Numbered from the stretch's first letter, positions 20,609 to 29,820 are shown. The stretch is 64,000 nucleotides of DNA from Geoglobus acetivorans (GCF_000789255.1 NZ_CP009552.1:1302001-1366000); one strand, 5' to 3'. The notes: generated from the sequence alone by a model not told the origin. Numbers and translations are program-made.

Positions 20609-20989
20609 ATGCTTGGATACAAAAAGACAGTTAACCTCAGTTTTGAAGAGGCCGTGAGAAAGGCAAGGGAGAAGCTTGCTGAAAACGGTTTCGGGATATT
20701 GTGTGAGATAGACGTGAGAAAAACGATAAAGGAAAAAACAGGTGAGGATTTCGACAATTACATCATTCTCGGAGCATGCAACCCCCATTACGCCAGCCAA
20801 GCCCTCAGGGCTGACAGAGACTTCGGATTGCTGATGCCCTGCAATGTCGTTGTTTACGAGGAAAATGGCAGGGTCGTTGTTTCGGCCGTGGCTCCCCTGA
20901 AACTTGCAGAGCAGTTTGGAAACGAGGAAGTGATGGAGGTTGCCAGCACAGTAGAAGAGAAACTCAAAAAAGTAATTGATTCGATTTAA
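20609..20989 (+). CDS. DUF302 family protein
   Basis: Protein of unknown biochemical role, 126 residues. It matches DUF302 through LSFEEAVRKAREKLAENGFGILCEIDVRKTIKEK near the start and YIILGACNPHYASQALRADRDFGLLMPCNVVVYE in the middle, whose two Cys residues are typical. No signal peptide or membrane helix is visible. It converges on the DUF190 gene with a 4-nt overlap. The 139 bp before it holds only A/T-rich promoter-like sequence. Confidence 0.85.
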   Translation: MLGYKKTVNLSFEEAVRKAREKLAENGFGILCEIDVRKTIKEKTGEDFDNYIILGACNPHYASQALRADRDFGLLMPCNVVVYEENGRVVVSAVAPLKLAEQFGNEEVMEVASTVEEKLKKVIDSI

Positions 20990-21318
20990 CCCTCTTCTCT
21001 CCCTGTGTAACTTATTATTTTTACCCTTTCTTCGGTTATCAGACCCTCCCTGACTATTTCTGCCAGCATTGGTTTTATTCTCTCGATTTTATCAACATCA
21101 TCGACAATCTCGATGACAACGGGAAGGTCGGCCGAAAGCCTCAGTATGGATGAGTTGTGAATCACACTCGATTTTCCATAACCGAGCATACCCCTCAAAA
21201 CGGTTGTCCCGGCTATACCTTCTTTCCTGCAGAATTCGACAATATACCTGTACAGGGGCTTGCCCTCATACCTGTCGCTCTCACCTATGTAAATCCTGAG
21301 AAGAATACCCTCTCTCAC
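20986..21318 (-). CDS. DUF190 protein, partner of CrcB
   Basis: Small cytosolic ferredoxin-like protein of the DUF190 family, often encoded with fluoride channels. GTG 21318 gives 110 residues starting VREGILLRIYIGESDRY, the family start; a GGAGGATGG ribosome-binding site sits just upstream in the crcB tail. A longer frame to 21378 would lie wholly inside crcB. The ribosome can restart at the crcB stop (ATGTGA). A regulatory role in fluoride export is inferred from context. Confidence 0.85.
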   Translation of the reverse strand: MREGILLRIYIGESDRYEGKPLYRYIVEFCRKEGIAGTTVLRGMLGYGKSSVIHNSSILRLSADLPVVIEIVDDVDKIERIKPMLAEIVREGLITEERVKIISYTGREEG

Positions 21319-21740
21319 ATTACCATCCTCCAGAGTGCAAGAGCAAATGCTCTTCCTGCATATACAGCAGCAATGCATCCCGCAACATTCAGCAGGACAT
21401 TTGCGAGGAAATATATGAGATTTCCCTCAGAAAGCAGGCGGAAAGATTCATAGCTGAATGTGGACATCGTTGTGAATGATCCGAGAAAACCTATTGCAAT
21501 GAAAGCTCTGACTTCCTGAGAGAAGAGGCCAAAATATTCCGAAGAGAACATGAAGAATCCGAGAAAGAAGCTACCAATAACGTTAACTCCAAGAGTGCCG
21601 GCGGGAAAATACCTGCCATTCTGAATCAGGCCTGAAAGCACGTATCTGGCAAGCGCTCCAAACATACCACCGAGAGCCACGTAAGCTGGAAGCACATCCA
21701 GGCGTGATATGGTCAAACTTATAAAGGTTTCCCGCTTCAC
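21315..21740 (-). CDS. crcB: Fluoride channel/exporter CrcB (Fluc)
   Basis: Dual-topology membrane channel that lets cells shed fluoride. The 141 residues have four helices and the hallmark GGMFGALARYVLSG, GTLGVNVIGSFFLGFFM (Asn channel residue) and FLGSFTTMSTFSYE (Phe box and TTxSTF) segments. It overlaps the S4 methyltransferase gene upstream and DUF190 downstream by 4 nt each. No fluoride riboswitch is expected inside such a coupled operon and none was seen. Confidence 0.93.
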   Translation of the reverse strand: MKRETFISLTISRLDVLPAYVALGGMFGALARYVLSGLIQNGRYFPAGTLGVNVIGSFFLGFFMFSSEYFGLFSQEVRAFIAIGFLGSFTTMSTFSYESFRLLSEGNLIYFLANVLLNVAGCIAAVYAGRAFALALWRMVM

Positions 21741-22354
21741 ACCACCTCAAGCAGGTAGTACCATTCTCTCTTCTCCTCTGCCCTCATCACTCTCAGAACT
21801 CTGAAACCATCAAATTTCGCTTCCTTTCCTTTGGAAACAAAGAGAATCCTACCTCCTTTTCTCAGTTTGGGAAGAAACCTACTGAGAGCCTTCAGGGAAG
21901 AGTCCGGCTCAAGAGTCAAATCACACAGAATCAGGTCAATTTCCGGCAGGAGTGAAATATCGAAAGAGAAGGCATCTGCAATGAAAACTCTGATGTTTTT
22001 CCTTTCCCTACCAACATTCCTCAGAGCTTCCTCAAATTCCCTGCTGAACTCGATTCCAATTACCGTCCCTGCCCTCTCGCTTGCATACATCAGAAAACCT
22101 CCAGCACTGCTTCCCAGATCGAGAACCACTTTTACTCCCTCAAATAAATTCCACTGCCTGTCAATCTCCCTCAGCTTGAAATACCCTGCTGGCTTTCCCT
22201 CCTCAAGCACCTCAATTCTTTCGTCGCCCCTCACATCATAGGAGGGCTTCACAACCCTACCATCCACGAGTACAAGACCCTTTTTCACGGCCAGCTTGGC
22301 CCTGCTCCTGCTTTCAAAGTATCCGTTCCGGAAAAGCCAGACGTCAATCCTCAT
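21737..22354 (-). CDS. S4-domain FtsJ-like RNA methyltransferase (TlyA-like)
   Basis: Likely SAM-dependent rRNA 2'-O-methyltransferase. ATG 22354 overlaps the herA stop and gives 205 residues: an N-terminal S4 RNA-binding domain (about 1-60, including RIDVWLFRNGYFESRSRAK and GLVLVDGRVVKPSYDV) and a Rossmann fold with VVLDLGSSAGGFLMYASERA (about 78-97). Later segments IDLILCDLTLEPDSSLKAL and LRKGGRILFVSKG fit FtsJ/TlyA enzymes. The target RNA is unknown. Its place in the mre11-herA operon is shared by position only. Confidence 0.85.
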   Translation of the reverse strand: MRIDVWLFRNGYFESRSRAKLAVKKGLVLVDGRVVKPSYDVRGDERIEVLEEGKPAGYFKLREIDRQWNLFEGVKVVLDLGSSAGGFLMYASERAGTVIGIEFSREFEEALRNVGRERKNIRVFIADAFSFDISLLPEIDLILCDLTLEPDSSLKALSRFLPKLRKGGRILFVSKGKEAKFDGFRVLRVMRAEEKREWYYLLEVV

Positions 22355-23909
22355 CCCAGAACAGCCTTGCCCTTCCATCCACAAAAATCCCCTTGCTCTC
22401 TCCTTTCTCGCTCCACCTGATCCATTCCTCCGGTGCGTTCTTGCTCGCCCCTCCGTGGCTCGTGTGTCTTTTTCTGGCCCTCATCAGAACAGGAGTGTTC
22501 ACGGCAACTCCGGCAACAATTGCCTGACCCTTAGTAAGTCCAGGCAGCTCCTCAATCATCTCCCTGCCTATGCTCTCAACACTCTTTCTTATGTTCTCCT
22601 GATCAGCCGGATTAACAATTCTCATGATTATCTGGGTCATGCACTGGCTCAGAATGTCGCTGTCTATTTTCGATGGCCTCTGACTTATCAGACACACTCC
22701 AACACCGAATTTTCTGCCCTCACTCAGTATCGTTCTCAGAACATCATAACTCCTTGAATCCTTCGAGGCGAAGCGATGTGCCTCTTCAACGATAACGAAA
22801 ACAGGATAATCGAGTTTCTCTCCGTCCAGCCCCTTTTCTGCGTTTATTCTTGCCTTGAGTATCCTCTTCATGAGGGCGGAAACAAGAATTTCCTGTTCAA
22901 GATCGTTCATTTCGGTGAGCTGAAGTATGCTGGCCTGCCCCGGTTTCAGCAGGTCTTTCAGACTCATGTGCCTGTAATCATCAATAATTTCCATTTCAAG
23001 CAGATATCGCCTTATTCTCCATATCAAACCGCTTGCTGTTGACTCTGCAAGTTCCTCGTTATTCTTCATCTCCTCAATCCTGGCAATAATGTCTCCGCTC
23101 GTGAAATTTTCCCTCTCAGACAGATCCCTGTAAATCCTGTTCAGGGTCGCCTCCATTTTTTCTGTGAGATTCGGAAGGAGGTTTACGATTTCATCGTAAT
23201 CAAGCTCACTGACTCTGAGCTTTATGTCCTCCCTGCCGTATATCCTGACACTTGGTCTGTAACCACCCTCCGAGAACTCGTCCAGCCCTTCGACCTCTTT
23301 GAGGGTGTGATACTCCCCATGAGGGTCGAAGACGAGGACGCTTGCCCTGTTGTAGGGCTTTAAAAGCTCCTCTACAATAACACCAGCAAGATAGCTCTTT
23401 CCACTTCCCGTTCCGGCAAGAATTGCGAGGTGTTCGCTTACAGTGAGTGAGGTGTCGAGAACTATGGGTATGTCCTCATCCCTGTTCAGCAAGAATCCCG
23501 CATGGATACTTCCAAGCTCCCCCTTTCTCTTCCTGAGCAGTGCTTCCTCGATAACGTCTTTTTCGGCAAGAAAGACTGCCTGTCCTGGTTTCGGAGGAAT
23601 TCTCGGGTTGACAAAACCAAGCTCTCTGCTGTAATATCCGAGAATCACTGCCCTCATCTCGAAAAGGTCATATTCCCTGCTGGAAAGACCCAGAACCTTA
23701 AGAATCCTCCCCGGTTCGACGTCAGGGTTGGACAGATAGATGTCGGGATAGTGTCTCAGTGGCAGACGCTTCATCACTCTGCAGAGTACCTTCTTCCCCT
23801 CATGAACATAATAAACAAATTCTCCAACCTTCAGGGCTTTGCTGTCTGGGGTTATGAACCTGAACTCGTAGGGATTCTCAGCAGGACCTTTAACAATGCC
23901 CACCTTCAT
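22344..23909 (-). CDS. herA: HerA hexameric DNA translocase/helicase
   Basis: Bipolar DNA translocase that works with NurA to resect double-strand breaks. The 521 residues begin with a HAS-barrel (about 1-90, MKVGIVKGPAENPYEFRF). The RecA-like core has Walker A LAGTGSGKSYLAG near residue 167, Walker B VFVIVEEAHRFA and an arginine-finger region near GICLISQRP-like GVGVCLISQRPSKID. The C-terminal RARKRHTSHGGASKNA tail is basic. It overlaps the 160-residue unknown gene upstream by 4 nt. Confidence 0.95.
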   Translation of the reverse strand: MKVGIVKGPAENPYEFRFITPDSKALKVGEFVYYVHEGKKVLCRVMKRLPLRHYPDIYLSNPDVEPGRILKVLGLSSREYDLFEMRAVILGYYSRELGFVNPRIPPKPGQAVFLAEKDVIEEALLRKRKGELGSIHAGFLLNRDEDIPIVLDTSLTVSEHLAILAGTGSGKSYLAGVIVEELLKPYNRASVLVFDPHGEYHTLKEVEGLDEFSEGGYRPSVRIYGREDIKLRVSELDYDEIVNLLPNLTEKMEATLNRIYRDLSERENFTSGDIIARIEEMKNNEELAESTASGLIWRIRRYLLEMEIIDDYRHMSLKDLLKPGQASILQLTEMNDLEQEILVSALMKRILKARINAEKGLDGEKLDYPVFVIVEEAHRFASKDSRSYDVLRTILSEGRKFGVGVCLISQRPSKIDSDILSQCMTQIIMRIVNPADQENIRKSVESIGREMIEELPGLTKGQAIVAGVAVNTPVLMRARKRHTSHGGASKNAPEEWIRWSEKGESKGIFVDGRARLFWDED

Positions 23910-24388
23910 AAATCCACCTCTCTCATAACGCTGTACTCTATTTCGGCCAAAATCATTTCAAGAATGTCTCGCTCTTCCGGAAATAATCTGAAAAGTTTCA
24001 AAATCACAATCTTTGCCAGTTCAACGTCTTTTTTCATGAGATATGGCAGATATGGCATCCTGAATTCTCCCGAAATTGTATGGGCTTTTCGGATGTCTTC
24101 ATCATTCAGGACCTCAATCTCCTCACCCACTTTCGGTACCCCCGTCAAACCACCGTTCACATCCATCAGTACCGTAAATCTCGTGTATGTCCTGGGCTGC
24201 TCGAGGTCTGGCAGAAAATTTCTCAGCCTTTCAATATCCTCGTCGCTCAGGTACTTTCCGAGCTCATCCTCTTCCTGCCTCACTTCGGAGCTTATGGAGA
24301 GAAGATTCCCGGTTTTTGCAAAAACACCTATATCGATTTCGCCTTCAGCCTCAAACTCTCTTCGCGAAATAACTTTGCACACCCTCAT
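23906..24388 (-). CDS. Uncharacterised protein encoded between nurA and herA
   Basis: Not recognised. The 160 residues include an N-terminal strand-rich segment starting MRVCKVISRREFEAEGEIDI, an acidic middle (EVRQEEDELGKYLSDEDIERLRNFLPD) and a C-terminal helix-rich portion (LAKIVILKLFRLFPEERDILEMILAEIEYSVMR). No catalytic motif, signal or membrane helix is visible. It overlaps nurA and herA by 4 nt on each side, so it is translated with them, and it may be an accessory of the HerA-NurA machine. It could be lineage-specific; a database search was not possible. Confidence 0.75.
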   Translation of the reverse strand: MRVCKVISRREFEAEGEIDIGVFAKTGNLLSISSEVRQEEDELGKYLSDEDIERLRNFLPDLEQPRTYTRFTVLMDVNGGLTGVPKVGEEIEVLNDEDIRKAHTISGEFRMPYLPYLMKKDVELAKIVILKLFRLFPEERDILEMILAEIEYSVMREVDL

Positions 24389-25239
24389 TCAATCACCTTG
24401 CTTATGTATTTGAATGAGATTCCAGAACTTTTTACAGCCCGCATAAACGCCCTCTTCTCACCCTCACTTATCTTTGCATACTTGTGCGCCCTTTCAAGAA
24501 TGTAAGGATAGCCTTTTGTCGAACCGAGCCTGCATTCTGCCATGATGACCTTTGCAATCTCGTCCTGCATGCCCTCACACCATTCGGGAATCTCGACCCT
24601 CACAGGAAGAGATGGATTCACTTTAATATACATGGCAATCAGTGGAGAGGAAGTTCTGATTGCAGGAAGATACTCGCTGATATCGAGAAAATCGCTGAGA
24701 ACGTAGCTATCATAGATTCCAAGACCGAGGTCTCTCATATAGCTTCGGTCTGCATAACCTATGACAGGAGTCTGATATTTTTCGGAGAGCATTACAAGCT
24801 CTTCAATTTCTTTTCTGTACTGCATGGAGAGCCTTTCGCTCAGCTCAGACAGATAGAGAGCAGAAAGACTCCCATCGTAAAACGCAAAATCAACCTTTTC
24901 AAGATTCTGCTTTATAATCTCGACCTCAAGCCTGAACCTCTCAAGCTCGAGGTACTGGTCAAACACAATCTTGTTCAGATATTTAACTTCAAACTCGCCT
25001 TTACCGTGATGGACTGTAATTCCGGCTGACTGTACCCCCCCGATCGGGATTCCAAACTCCTTGAGAGGAGATATCTGGCTTCCATCCGCTCCCAGTATCC
25101 TTAGCCCATCAAGCACCTCAAATTCGTCAAGACTGCCAATTATCCTCTTTTCCGCTTTGAACCTTATCTTTTCGGCTCTCAAACTCTTTGCAACCTTCAC
25201 GAATTCGGGCAGATTCTCAAAGAGCTTACCCTCTTTCAT
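24385..25239 (-). CDS. nurA: NurA 5'-3' nuclease
   Basis: RNase H-like nuclease that forms the resection complex with HerA. The 284 residues show motif I with the metal-binding Asp (GLRILGADGSQISPLKEFG, about 45-63), the mid-protein FAFYDGSLSALYLS (Asp) and PVIGYADRSYMRDLG (Asp) motifs, and a C-terminal KGYPYILERAHKYAKIS. These match the NurA domain. It overlaps rad50 upstream and the unknown gene downstream by 4 nt. Confidence 0.94.
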   Translation of the reverse strand: MKEGKLFENLPEFVKVAKSLRAEKIRFKAEKRIIGSLDEFEVLDGLRILGADGSQISPLKEFGIPIGGVQSAGITVHHGKGEFEVKYLNKIVFDQYLELERFRLEVEIIKQNLEKVDFAFYDGSLSALYLSELSERLSMQYRKEIEELVMLSEKYQTPVIGYADRSYMRDLGLGIYDSYVLSDFLDISEYLPAIRTSSPLIAMYIKVNPSLPVRVEIPEWCEGMQDEIAKVIMAECRLGSTKGYPYILERAHKYAKISEGEKRAFMRAVKSSGISFKYISKVIE

Positions 25240-27893
25240 ACCACGCTTACCCCATTCTCCTTTCTCACCCTTATGGCGTTCTCGACCATCTCTTCAAAGG
25301 TGTCATCGTGGCTTATCACAAAAATCTGCTTGAAATCGGATATCTTTGAAATCTGCTGAGCCAGATTTCTTCTCCTATCTGCATCCATGTTCTGTGTTGG
25401 CTCATCGAGAAATATGAACGAGGTGGATGACAGAACCTTTAAAAGTGCCAGTCTGACCGCTATGGCGGCCACCATCTGCTCTCCTCCACTCATCTGCCTG
25501 AAATCTATATCTCTGCCCATATACTTTGCCCTGATTCCGTAATCTTCCTTCCATTCTATCTGCCACGAGTAATCATCCATTATCTCGCAGAAAATCCTCG
25601 TCGCATCTGCAGATATCACCTCGGAATACACCCTTGCAAGCTCAGGAACAGCTTTCCTGAAAATTTCTCTCAGATCCCTGACGAATTCAAGTTTTTTCTC
25701 TGTCTTCTCTTTTTCAGATGACAGTTTTTCAAAGTCCCTTTCAAGTTCTTCCAGTACCTCGAGTTCCCGTTCGATTCTTGAAATCATGCTCTCAATTGCT
25801 CTGATTTCTCCTGCCTTTTCATGGATACTGCTCCTCAATTTCTCAATTCTGGAGTTCAGCATATCGTACTTCTCCCTGTCAAATTTCCGGTATAGATTGG
25901 CCAGGTTATCCGTAATATGACCGTAATCCTTCTCAAGTTTTTCAATGGTCGTCTCAAGCTCCGATTTCTTTTCAAGAAGAGGCTTCTTTTCTTTTACAAT
26001 CCCGCTCAGATACAGATAACGGTCGTATTTTTCCCTCAGACCCTCAACTTTACTGTTCAGCTCCCGCCTCATTCCCCTCAGCATATCGAGCCTTTTCCGC
26101 ATCTCGTCATAATGCCCCAGACTTACTCGTAGCTCCAAAACACGCCTGTGAATGTCTGCAAGTTCCCTGACCTTTAATTCAACCTCCTCCCTGAGTCTTT
26201 CAAGTACGGCAAGTTCCTTCTGGCTGCCCTCAACATTCTCAAGCTCTTTTACCACTTCATCCTTCCCAGAAATTATCCCTTCAAGCGAGCGAATGTTCCT
26301 CCGCTCTTCCTCAAGCTTTTCTCTGAGAGATCCAATCTCCTCAGAGAGCTCATCTTCCTTCTCAAGCTTCTGAGTTATAAGAGAGAGCCTCTTTTCAATC
26401 TCAATTTTCTTTGAAACGAGTTCTTCTGCCTTTGCAAGTTTTTTACGAATGTCCTCCATCTTCTTGGTAAGCTCCTCAAGTTCCCTCTCCTGCTTCACTC
26501 TCTCCCCCCTGACTCTTTCACAGCTTTCATTCAGAATTGGACACACACCCGACCCGATTTTCTCAATGGTCTTTTCGAGTGTGTTCTTTCTCTGCTCTAA
26601 GTTCCCCAGCACCTCTCTCAGCCTATCTCTTTTCTCCTCTATCCCTTCCAGCCTGTTCAGAGCTTTAAGCAGCTGTTCTCTTGCACTTCTGGTTTTTTTG
26701 ATATCTTCAAGCTCAGATTCAAGTTTTTTCAGCCTTTCCCGGTAATCGTCAACAATTCTGATCTTGCTTTTCAGCTCGCTTTCAGCCCTCTCAATCTCAT
26801 TAAGCTTGTTCTTCAGCGTTTCCTCAATCGAAGCTTTTTTCCTTACCTCTTTGTAATTCTCAAGCCTTTTTTTCTTGTTCTCTATTTCTGCCCTTAGCTG
26901 CCCGTATCGCTCTTCAGTCCTCAGAAGCACATCTCTTGTCTTCTCAAGCTCTCCTATCCTGTTCTCCAGCTTTTCAATCTCACTTTCAAGCCCTGATAGC
27001 TCATCGTTCAACTTCAAATAAGACTCGTAGTGTTCTTTCAGGGTGGCAATTTCAGCTTCATACACATCTATCGCCTTCAATCTGGACTCTACCTTACTAA
27101 GCTCAGATCTGTTAAAATCCAGAGCATTCTGAACAATCTTTTTCTCATTTTCAAGTCTTTCAATTTCCTTTTCGAGCTTTTCCATCTCTCTGAACTCTTC
27201 CACAACCGAACTTAGCTCTTTTTCGAGTTTTTCTTTTTCAGTCCTCAGAGCTTCAACCTGTCCTTTCCTCTTTAAAAGCTCATCTTTCTGCCTTTCCAGA
27301 TTTTTAATCTTCTCCTCGATTCTCAGAATCTCCTTTTCAACCGCGGTAAGCCTGTCCTTCAGAAAATTTTCGTAATCTCTGCTTTTTTCAAACGCTCTCT
27401 TGTATTTCTCAATTCCAAGAAGGGGCGAAAATACATTCTCCCTCGCTGATGGGGGAAGCAGAAAATGTGAGGTTATGTTGCCCTGATTGACCCCTATAGC
27501 GTTCTCAAAAACCACCTCTGGCTCAACGTCAAGTCCAAGATGATTTCTGACCCAGCCCTTTACATCCTTTACCCCCTCAGCAATTCTGCCGAGTTCAAGA
27601 TCCTCAACATAATATTCTGCCGTCCTGTCCCTGTCAATTCTCCTGACAATCCTGTAAACTCTTCCGTCAGCCGGGCTTTCGAACTTTATTCGTATTTCAC
27701 CCTTCAGTTCTCCCCTCCTTATGAAATCGGAGATGTTGTACGGGAGCGAATTGAACAGCGCAAAGCCTATGGATTCAAGTATCGTTGACTTTCCTGCTCC
27801 ATTTTCTCCAATTATTGCATTCAGACCTTTCGTGAAGGTTATTTTCTGAGATTTATAGCTCTTGATATTTTCAATGTAAACCTCCCGAATCAT
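25236..27893 (-). CDS. rad50: DNA double-strand-break repair ATPase Rad50
   Basis: SMC-like ATPase that with Mre11 detects and processes DNA ends. ATG 27893 overlaps the mre11 stop (ATGA) and gives 885 residues. The N-terminal lobe has Walker A IIGENGAGKSTILESIG and a Q-loop near NQGNITSH. About 600 residues of heptad coiled coil follow. The C-terminal lobe has signature RQMSGGEQMVAA, Walker B SFIFLDEPTQNMD and a His switch VISHDD. At the coiled-coil apex the usual CxxC zinc hook is replaced by CPILNESC, Cys 451 and Cys 458. Confidence 0.96.
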   Translation of the reverse strand: MIREVYIENIKSYKSQKITFTKGLNAIIGENGAGKSTILESIGFALFNSLPYNISDFIRRGELKGEIRIKFESPADGRVYRIVRRIDRDRTAEYYVEDLELGRIAEGVKDVKGWVRNHLGLDVEPEVVFENAIGVNQGNITSHFLLPPSARENVFSPLLGIEKYKRAFEKSRDYENFLKDRLTAVEKEILRIEEKIKNLERQKDELLKRKGQVEALRTEKEKLEKELSSVVEEFREMEKLEKEIERLENEKKIVQNALDFNRSELSKVESRLKAIDVYEAEIATLKEHYESYLKLNDELSGLESEIEKLENRIGELEKTRDVLLRTEERYGQLRAEIENKKKRLENYKEVRKKASIEETLKNKLNEIERAESELKSKIRIVDDYRERLKKLESELEDIKKTRSAREQLLKALNRLEGIEEKRDRLREVLGNLEQRKNTLEKTIEKIGSGVCPILNESCERVRGERVKQERELEELTKKMEDIRKKLAKAEELVSKKIEIEKRLSLITQKLEKEDELSEEIGSLREKLEEERRNIRSLEGIISGKDEVVKELENVEGSQKELAVLERLREEVELKVRELADIHRRVLELRVSLGHYDEMRKRLDMLRGMRRELNSKVEGLREKYDRYLYLSGIVKEKKPLLEKKSELETTIEKLEKDYGHITDNLANLYRKFDREKYDMLNSRIEKLRSSIHEKAGEIRAIESMISRIERELEVLEELERDFEKLSSEKEKTEKKLEFVRDLREIFRKAVPELARVYSEVISADATRIFCEIMDDYSWQIEWKEDYGIRAKYMGRDIDFRQMSGGEQMVAAIAVRLALLKVLSSTSFIFLDEPTQNMDADRRRNLAQQISKISDFKQIFVISHDDTFEEMVENAIRVRKENGVSVV

Positions 27894-29122
27894 CTCCCCT
27901 CCCACCACCGCCACTCCTCTTCATCCTCAGCATCTCCAGAGTTCTCCTCTTCCCTCAGCTCTCTCTCAGCATCCTTTATTTTTGCACCAACGATGGACTC
28001 AACAAAGTCATCAACATCATCCAGCTTACCTGCAAGGAAAAGTTCCTTCAGTCTCAGCACCTCTTCAGCGATGTCCTCGTACCCGAATCCCGTGAGAATG
28101 CCTGCAATAACGTTCTTCTCAAGCCCTTTAACATCTTTCAGCGAAACATCAAGTGCCTGAAAGATTCCCCTTGAATAATCAACCTCTATCCTCAGAACGA
28201 GCGGGTCAAGAGTTTCTCGTGCAATTTTTTCAACCTTGTCCCTGTCAATGTTTGTCGAAGTTTTCAGTTTTATGTGCACAACCTCTCCCGAACTGCCTTT
28301 CATCTTAAGAAGCTCATCCCTCAACTGGGAATAGCTCCTGAACTCCACCTCAAAAGTTCTGAACACTCTCGGTTTGTAGAACATGCATTCATGCCTGTAC
28401 GACAGCTCACCGTCATACTCAACAACAAATATGCCTTTTTCAAATGAGAACTCAGAAATGTCACAGCTCTCCAGACTTCCGGGATTGAAGATGAAGTCAT
28501 CCTCAACATATTTCTTGTGTATGTGTCCAAGAGCCACATAATTTATGGTATCCCGGTAACCATACAGCTTCTCAGAACTGATACAGCCGTAAATGTTCAT
28601 GTAACCCTCAATCCCGAAATGAGACATGAAGATCGTAAAATCCCCCTTTTCCACGAGAGGCAGATAGTCCTCAAGAATTTTCTCGGTCAGCATACCGTAA
28701 TACTTCAGGCCATAAATCCTCGCATCACCCACATCGATGTGGCTCCCGCTCCTCCCATCCCATTCATCAAGGACAGGTTTCCCGTCCTGAAATGAGGGTT
28801 TCAGGTTTATCAGGTGTCCCTGAATGGTCAGATAATCCATCCAGGTAAACCTCTCCCTGAAATACGTTGAATCGTGATTGCCCTCCACAACTATGACCGG
28901 CACATCTGTTTTTTCCAGAACGGTCGTGGCCTGTGCGAGAGTTATCGGATCCATCTCGCTCTTCTTGTGAAACAGGTCTCCGGCAATGAGAATGAAGTCA
29001 ACCTTTTCCGAAATTGAAAATTCAACTGCTTTTTTGAAGGCCTGGGCAAAATCCAGCGCCCTGTTCTCACTACCATACTGCCGGTAGCCAAGGTGAACAT
29101 CAGCAAGATGGGCGAACTTCAC
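27890..29122 (-). CDS. mre11: DNA double-strand-break repair nuclease Mre11
   Basis: Manganese-dependent nuclease partner of Rad50. The start codon is GTG at 29122, preceded by a TATA-like TAAATATCC at 29143-29151. Of 410 residues, the phosphodiesterase motifs run in order: LADVHLGY (about 6-13), AGDLFHKK, VEGNHDST, MSHFGIEG and LGHIHKKY. The capping domain follows, and the C-terminal tail is very acidic then tryptophan-rich (GDAEDEEEWRWWEGR). First gene of the eight-gene overlapping repair operon running down to DUF190. Confidence 0.96.
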   Translation of the reverse strand: MKFAHLADVHLGYRQYGSENRALDFAQAFKKAVEFSISEKVDFILIAGDLFHKKSEMDPITLAQATTVLEKTDVPVIVVEGNHDSTYFRERFTWMDYLTIQGHLINLKPSFQDGKPVLDEWDGRSGSHIDVGDARIYGLKYYGMLTEKILEDYLPLVEKGDFTIFMSHFGIEGYMNIYGCISSEKLYGYRDTINYVALGHIHKKYVEDDFIFNPGSLESCDISEFSFEKGIFVVEYDGELSYRHECMFYKPRVFRTFEVEFRSYSQLRDELLKMKGSSGEVVHIKLKTSTNIDRDKVEKIARETLDPLVLRIEVDYSRGIFQALDVSLKDVKGLEKNVIAGILTGFGYEDIAEEVLRLKELFLAGKLDDVDDFVESIVGAKIKDAERELREEENSGDAEDEEEWRWWEGR

Positions 29123-29142
29123 AGAAAAAAGATTTGCAAGGG

Positions 29143-29151
29143 GATATTTAC
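29143..29151 (-). promoter_or_regulatory. TATA-like box of the mre11-rad50-nurA-herA operon
   Basis: On the minus strand the sequence TAAATATCC lies 20 nt before the mre11 GTG. The spacing fits a leaderless or nearly leaderless archaeal transcript. The 69 bp between mre11 and rps2 also hold an A/T-rich stretch after the rps2 stop that could end the upstream operon. Confidence 0.5.
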
Positions 29152-29191
29152 AGTTTCCCTTGTTGCGAATGTAATAATAAAACTTTATAGA

Positions 29192-29818
29192 TTAAATTTC
29201 TGCTTCAAAATCTTCAACACTGTACGTGAATTCCTTGAAACCTCTGTTCCTGAGCACCTCCCTTGCAAGAATCCAGTAAACAAGTGCCAGAGCTTTTCTG
29301 CCCTTGTTGTTTGTCGGAATTACAAAATCAACGTTTGCAAGGCTGTTGTTTGTATCGCAGAGCGCAACCACTGGGATACCGATGTCTGTGGCTTCCTCAA
29401 CAGCCTGTTTGTCAATGGCCGGGTCGGTAACGATGATGACGTCAGGCTCCCTGTATTCCTTGATTGCAGGATTCGTGAGCGTGCCGGGTACGAATCTCTC
29501 AATAACGTAGTCCGCTCCGGTAACCTTTGAGAACATAATCACCGGTTTCTGCCCGTACTGCCTCGCTGAGATCGCAAGAATCTTTGCTGGAGTGTACTTC
29601 GCCAGGAATTTTCCGGCAAGCTTCAGCCTCTCGTCAAGGATCCTGATGTCAAGAACGTAAAGCCCATCGGGTCTGACCTTGTATATGAACTTCTTCATAT
29701 CCCCGGTCTTTATCTGAGTCCCTATATGCACACCGGCCGCAAGGTACTCATCGGGAGGTACCAGGTATTCATATCCCTCCTCCGTTTCTCTCATCATGCT
29801 CTCTCTTTCCTTCACCAT
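29192..29818 (-). CDS. rps2: Small ribosomal subunit protein S2
   Basis: 30S subunit protein, 208 residues from ATG 29818; the GTG three codons earlier is less likely because a GGTGG ribosome-binding site in the enolase tail is properly spaced for the ATG. Motifs include [33 protein letters not shown]-like [24 protein letters not shown], and [22 protein letters not shown]. It is the last gene of the rpl18e-rps2 operon, 3 nt after the enolase stop codon starts. Confidence 0.95.
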   Translation of the reverse strand: MVKERESMMRETEEGYEYLVPPDEYLAAGVHIGTQIKTGDMKKFIYKVRPDGLYVLDIRILDERLKLAGKFLAKYTPAKILAISARQYGQKPVIMFSKVTGADYVIERFVPGTLTNPAIKEYREPDVIIVTDPAIDKQAVEEATDIGIPVVALCDTNNSLANVDFVIPTNNKGRKALALVYWILAREVLRNRGFKEFTYSVEDFEAEI

Positions 29819-29820
29819 TT

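Noticed and set aside
21319-21378. Extended start of the DUF190 protein with a Cys-rich N-terminus
   Set aside because: The extra 20 residues lie inside crcB and differ from the family start; GTG 21318 with a ribosome-binding site matches better.
21737-22354. Fluoride riboswitch upstream of crcB
   Set aside because: crcB starts inside the preceding gene with no untranslated leader, and no riboswitch-like fold was evident.
23502-24413. 303-codon plus-strand frame opposite herA and the 160-residue gene
   Set aside because: It spans two well-supported minus-strand genes; composition is that of an antisense shadow.
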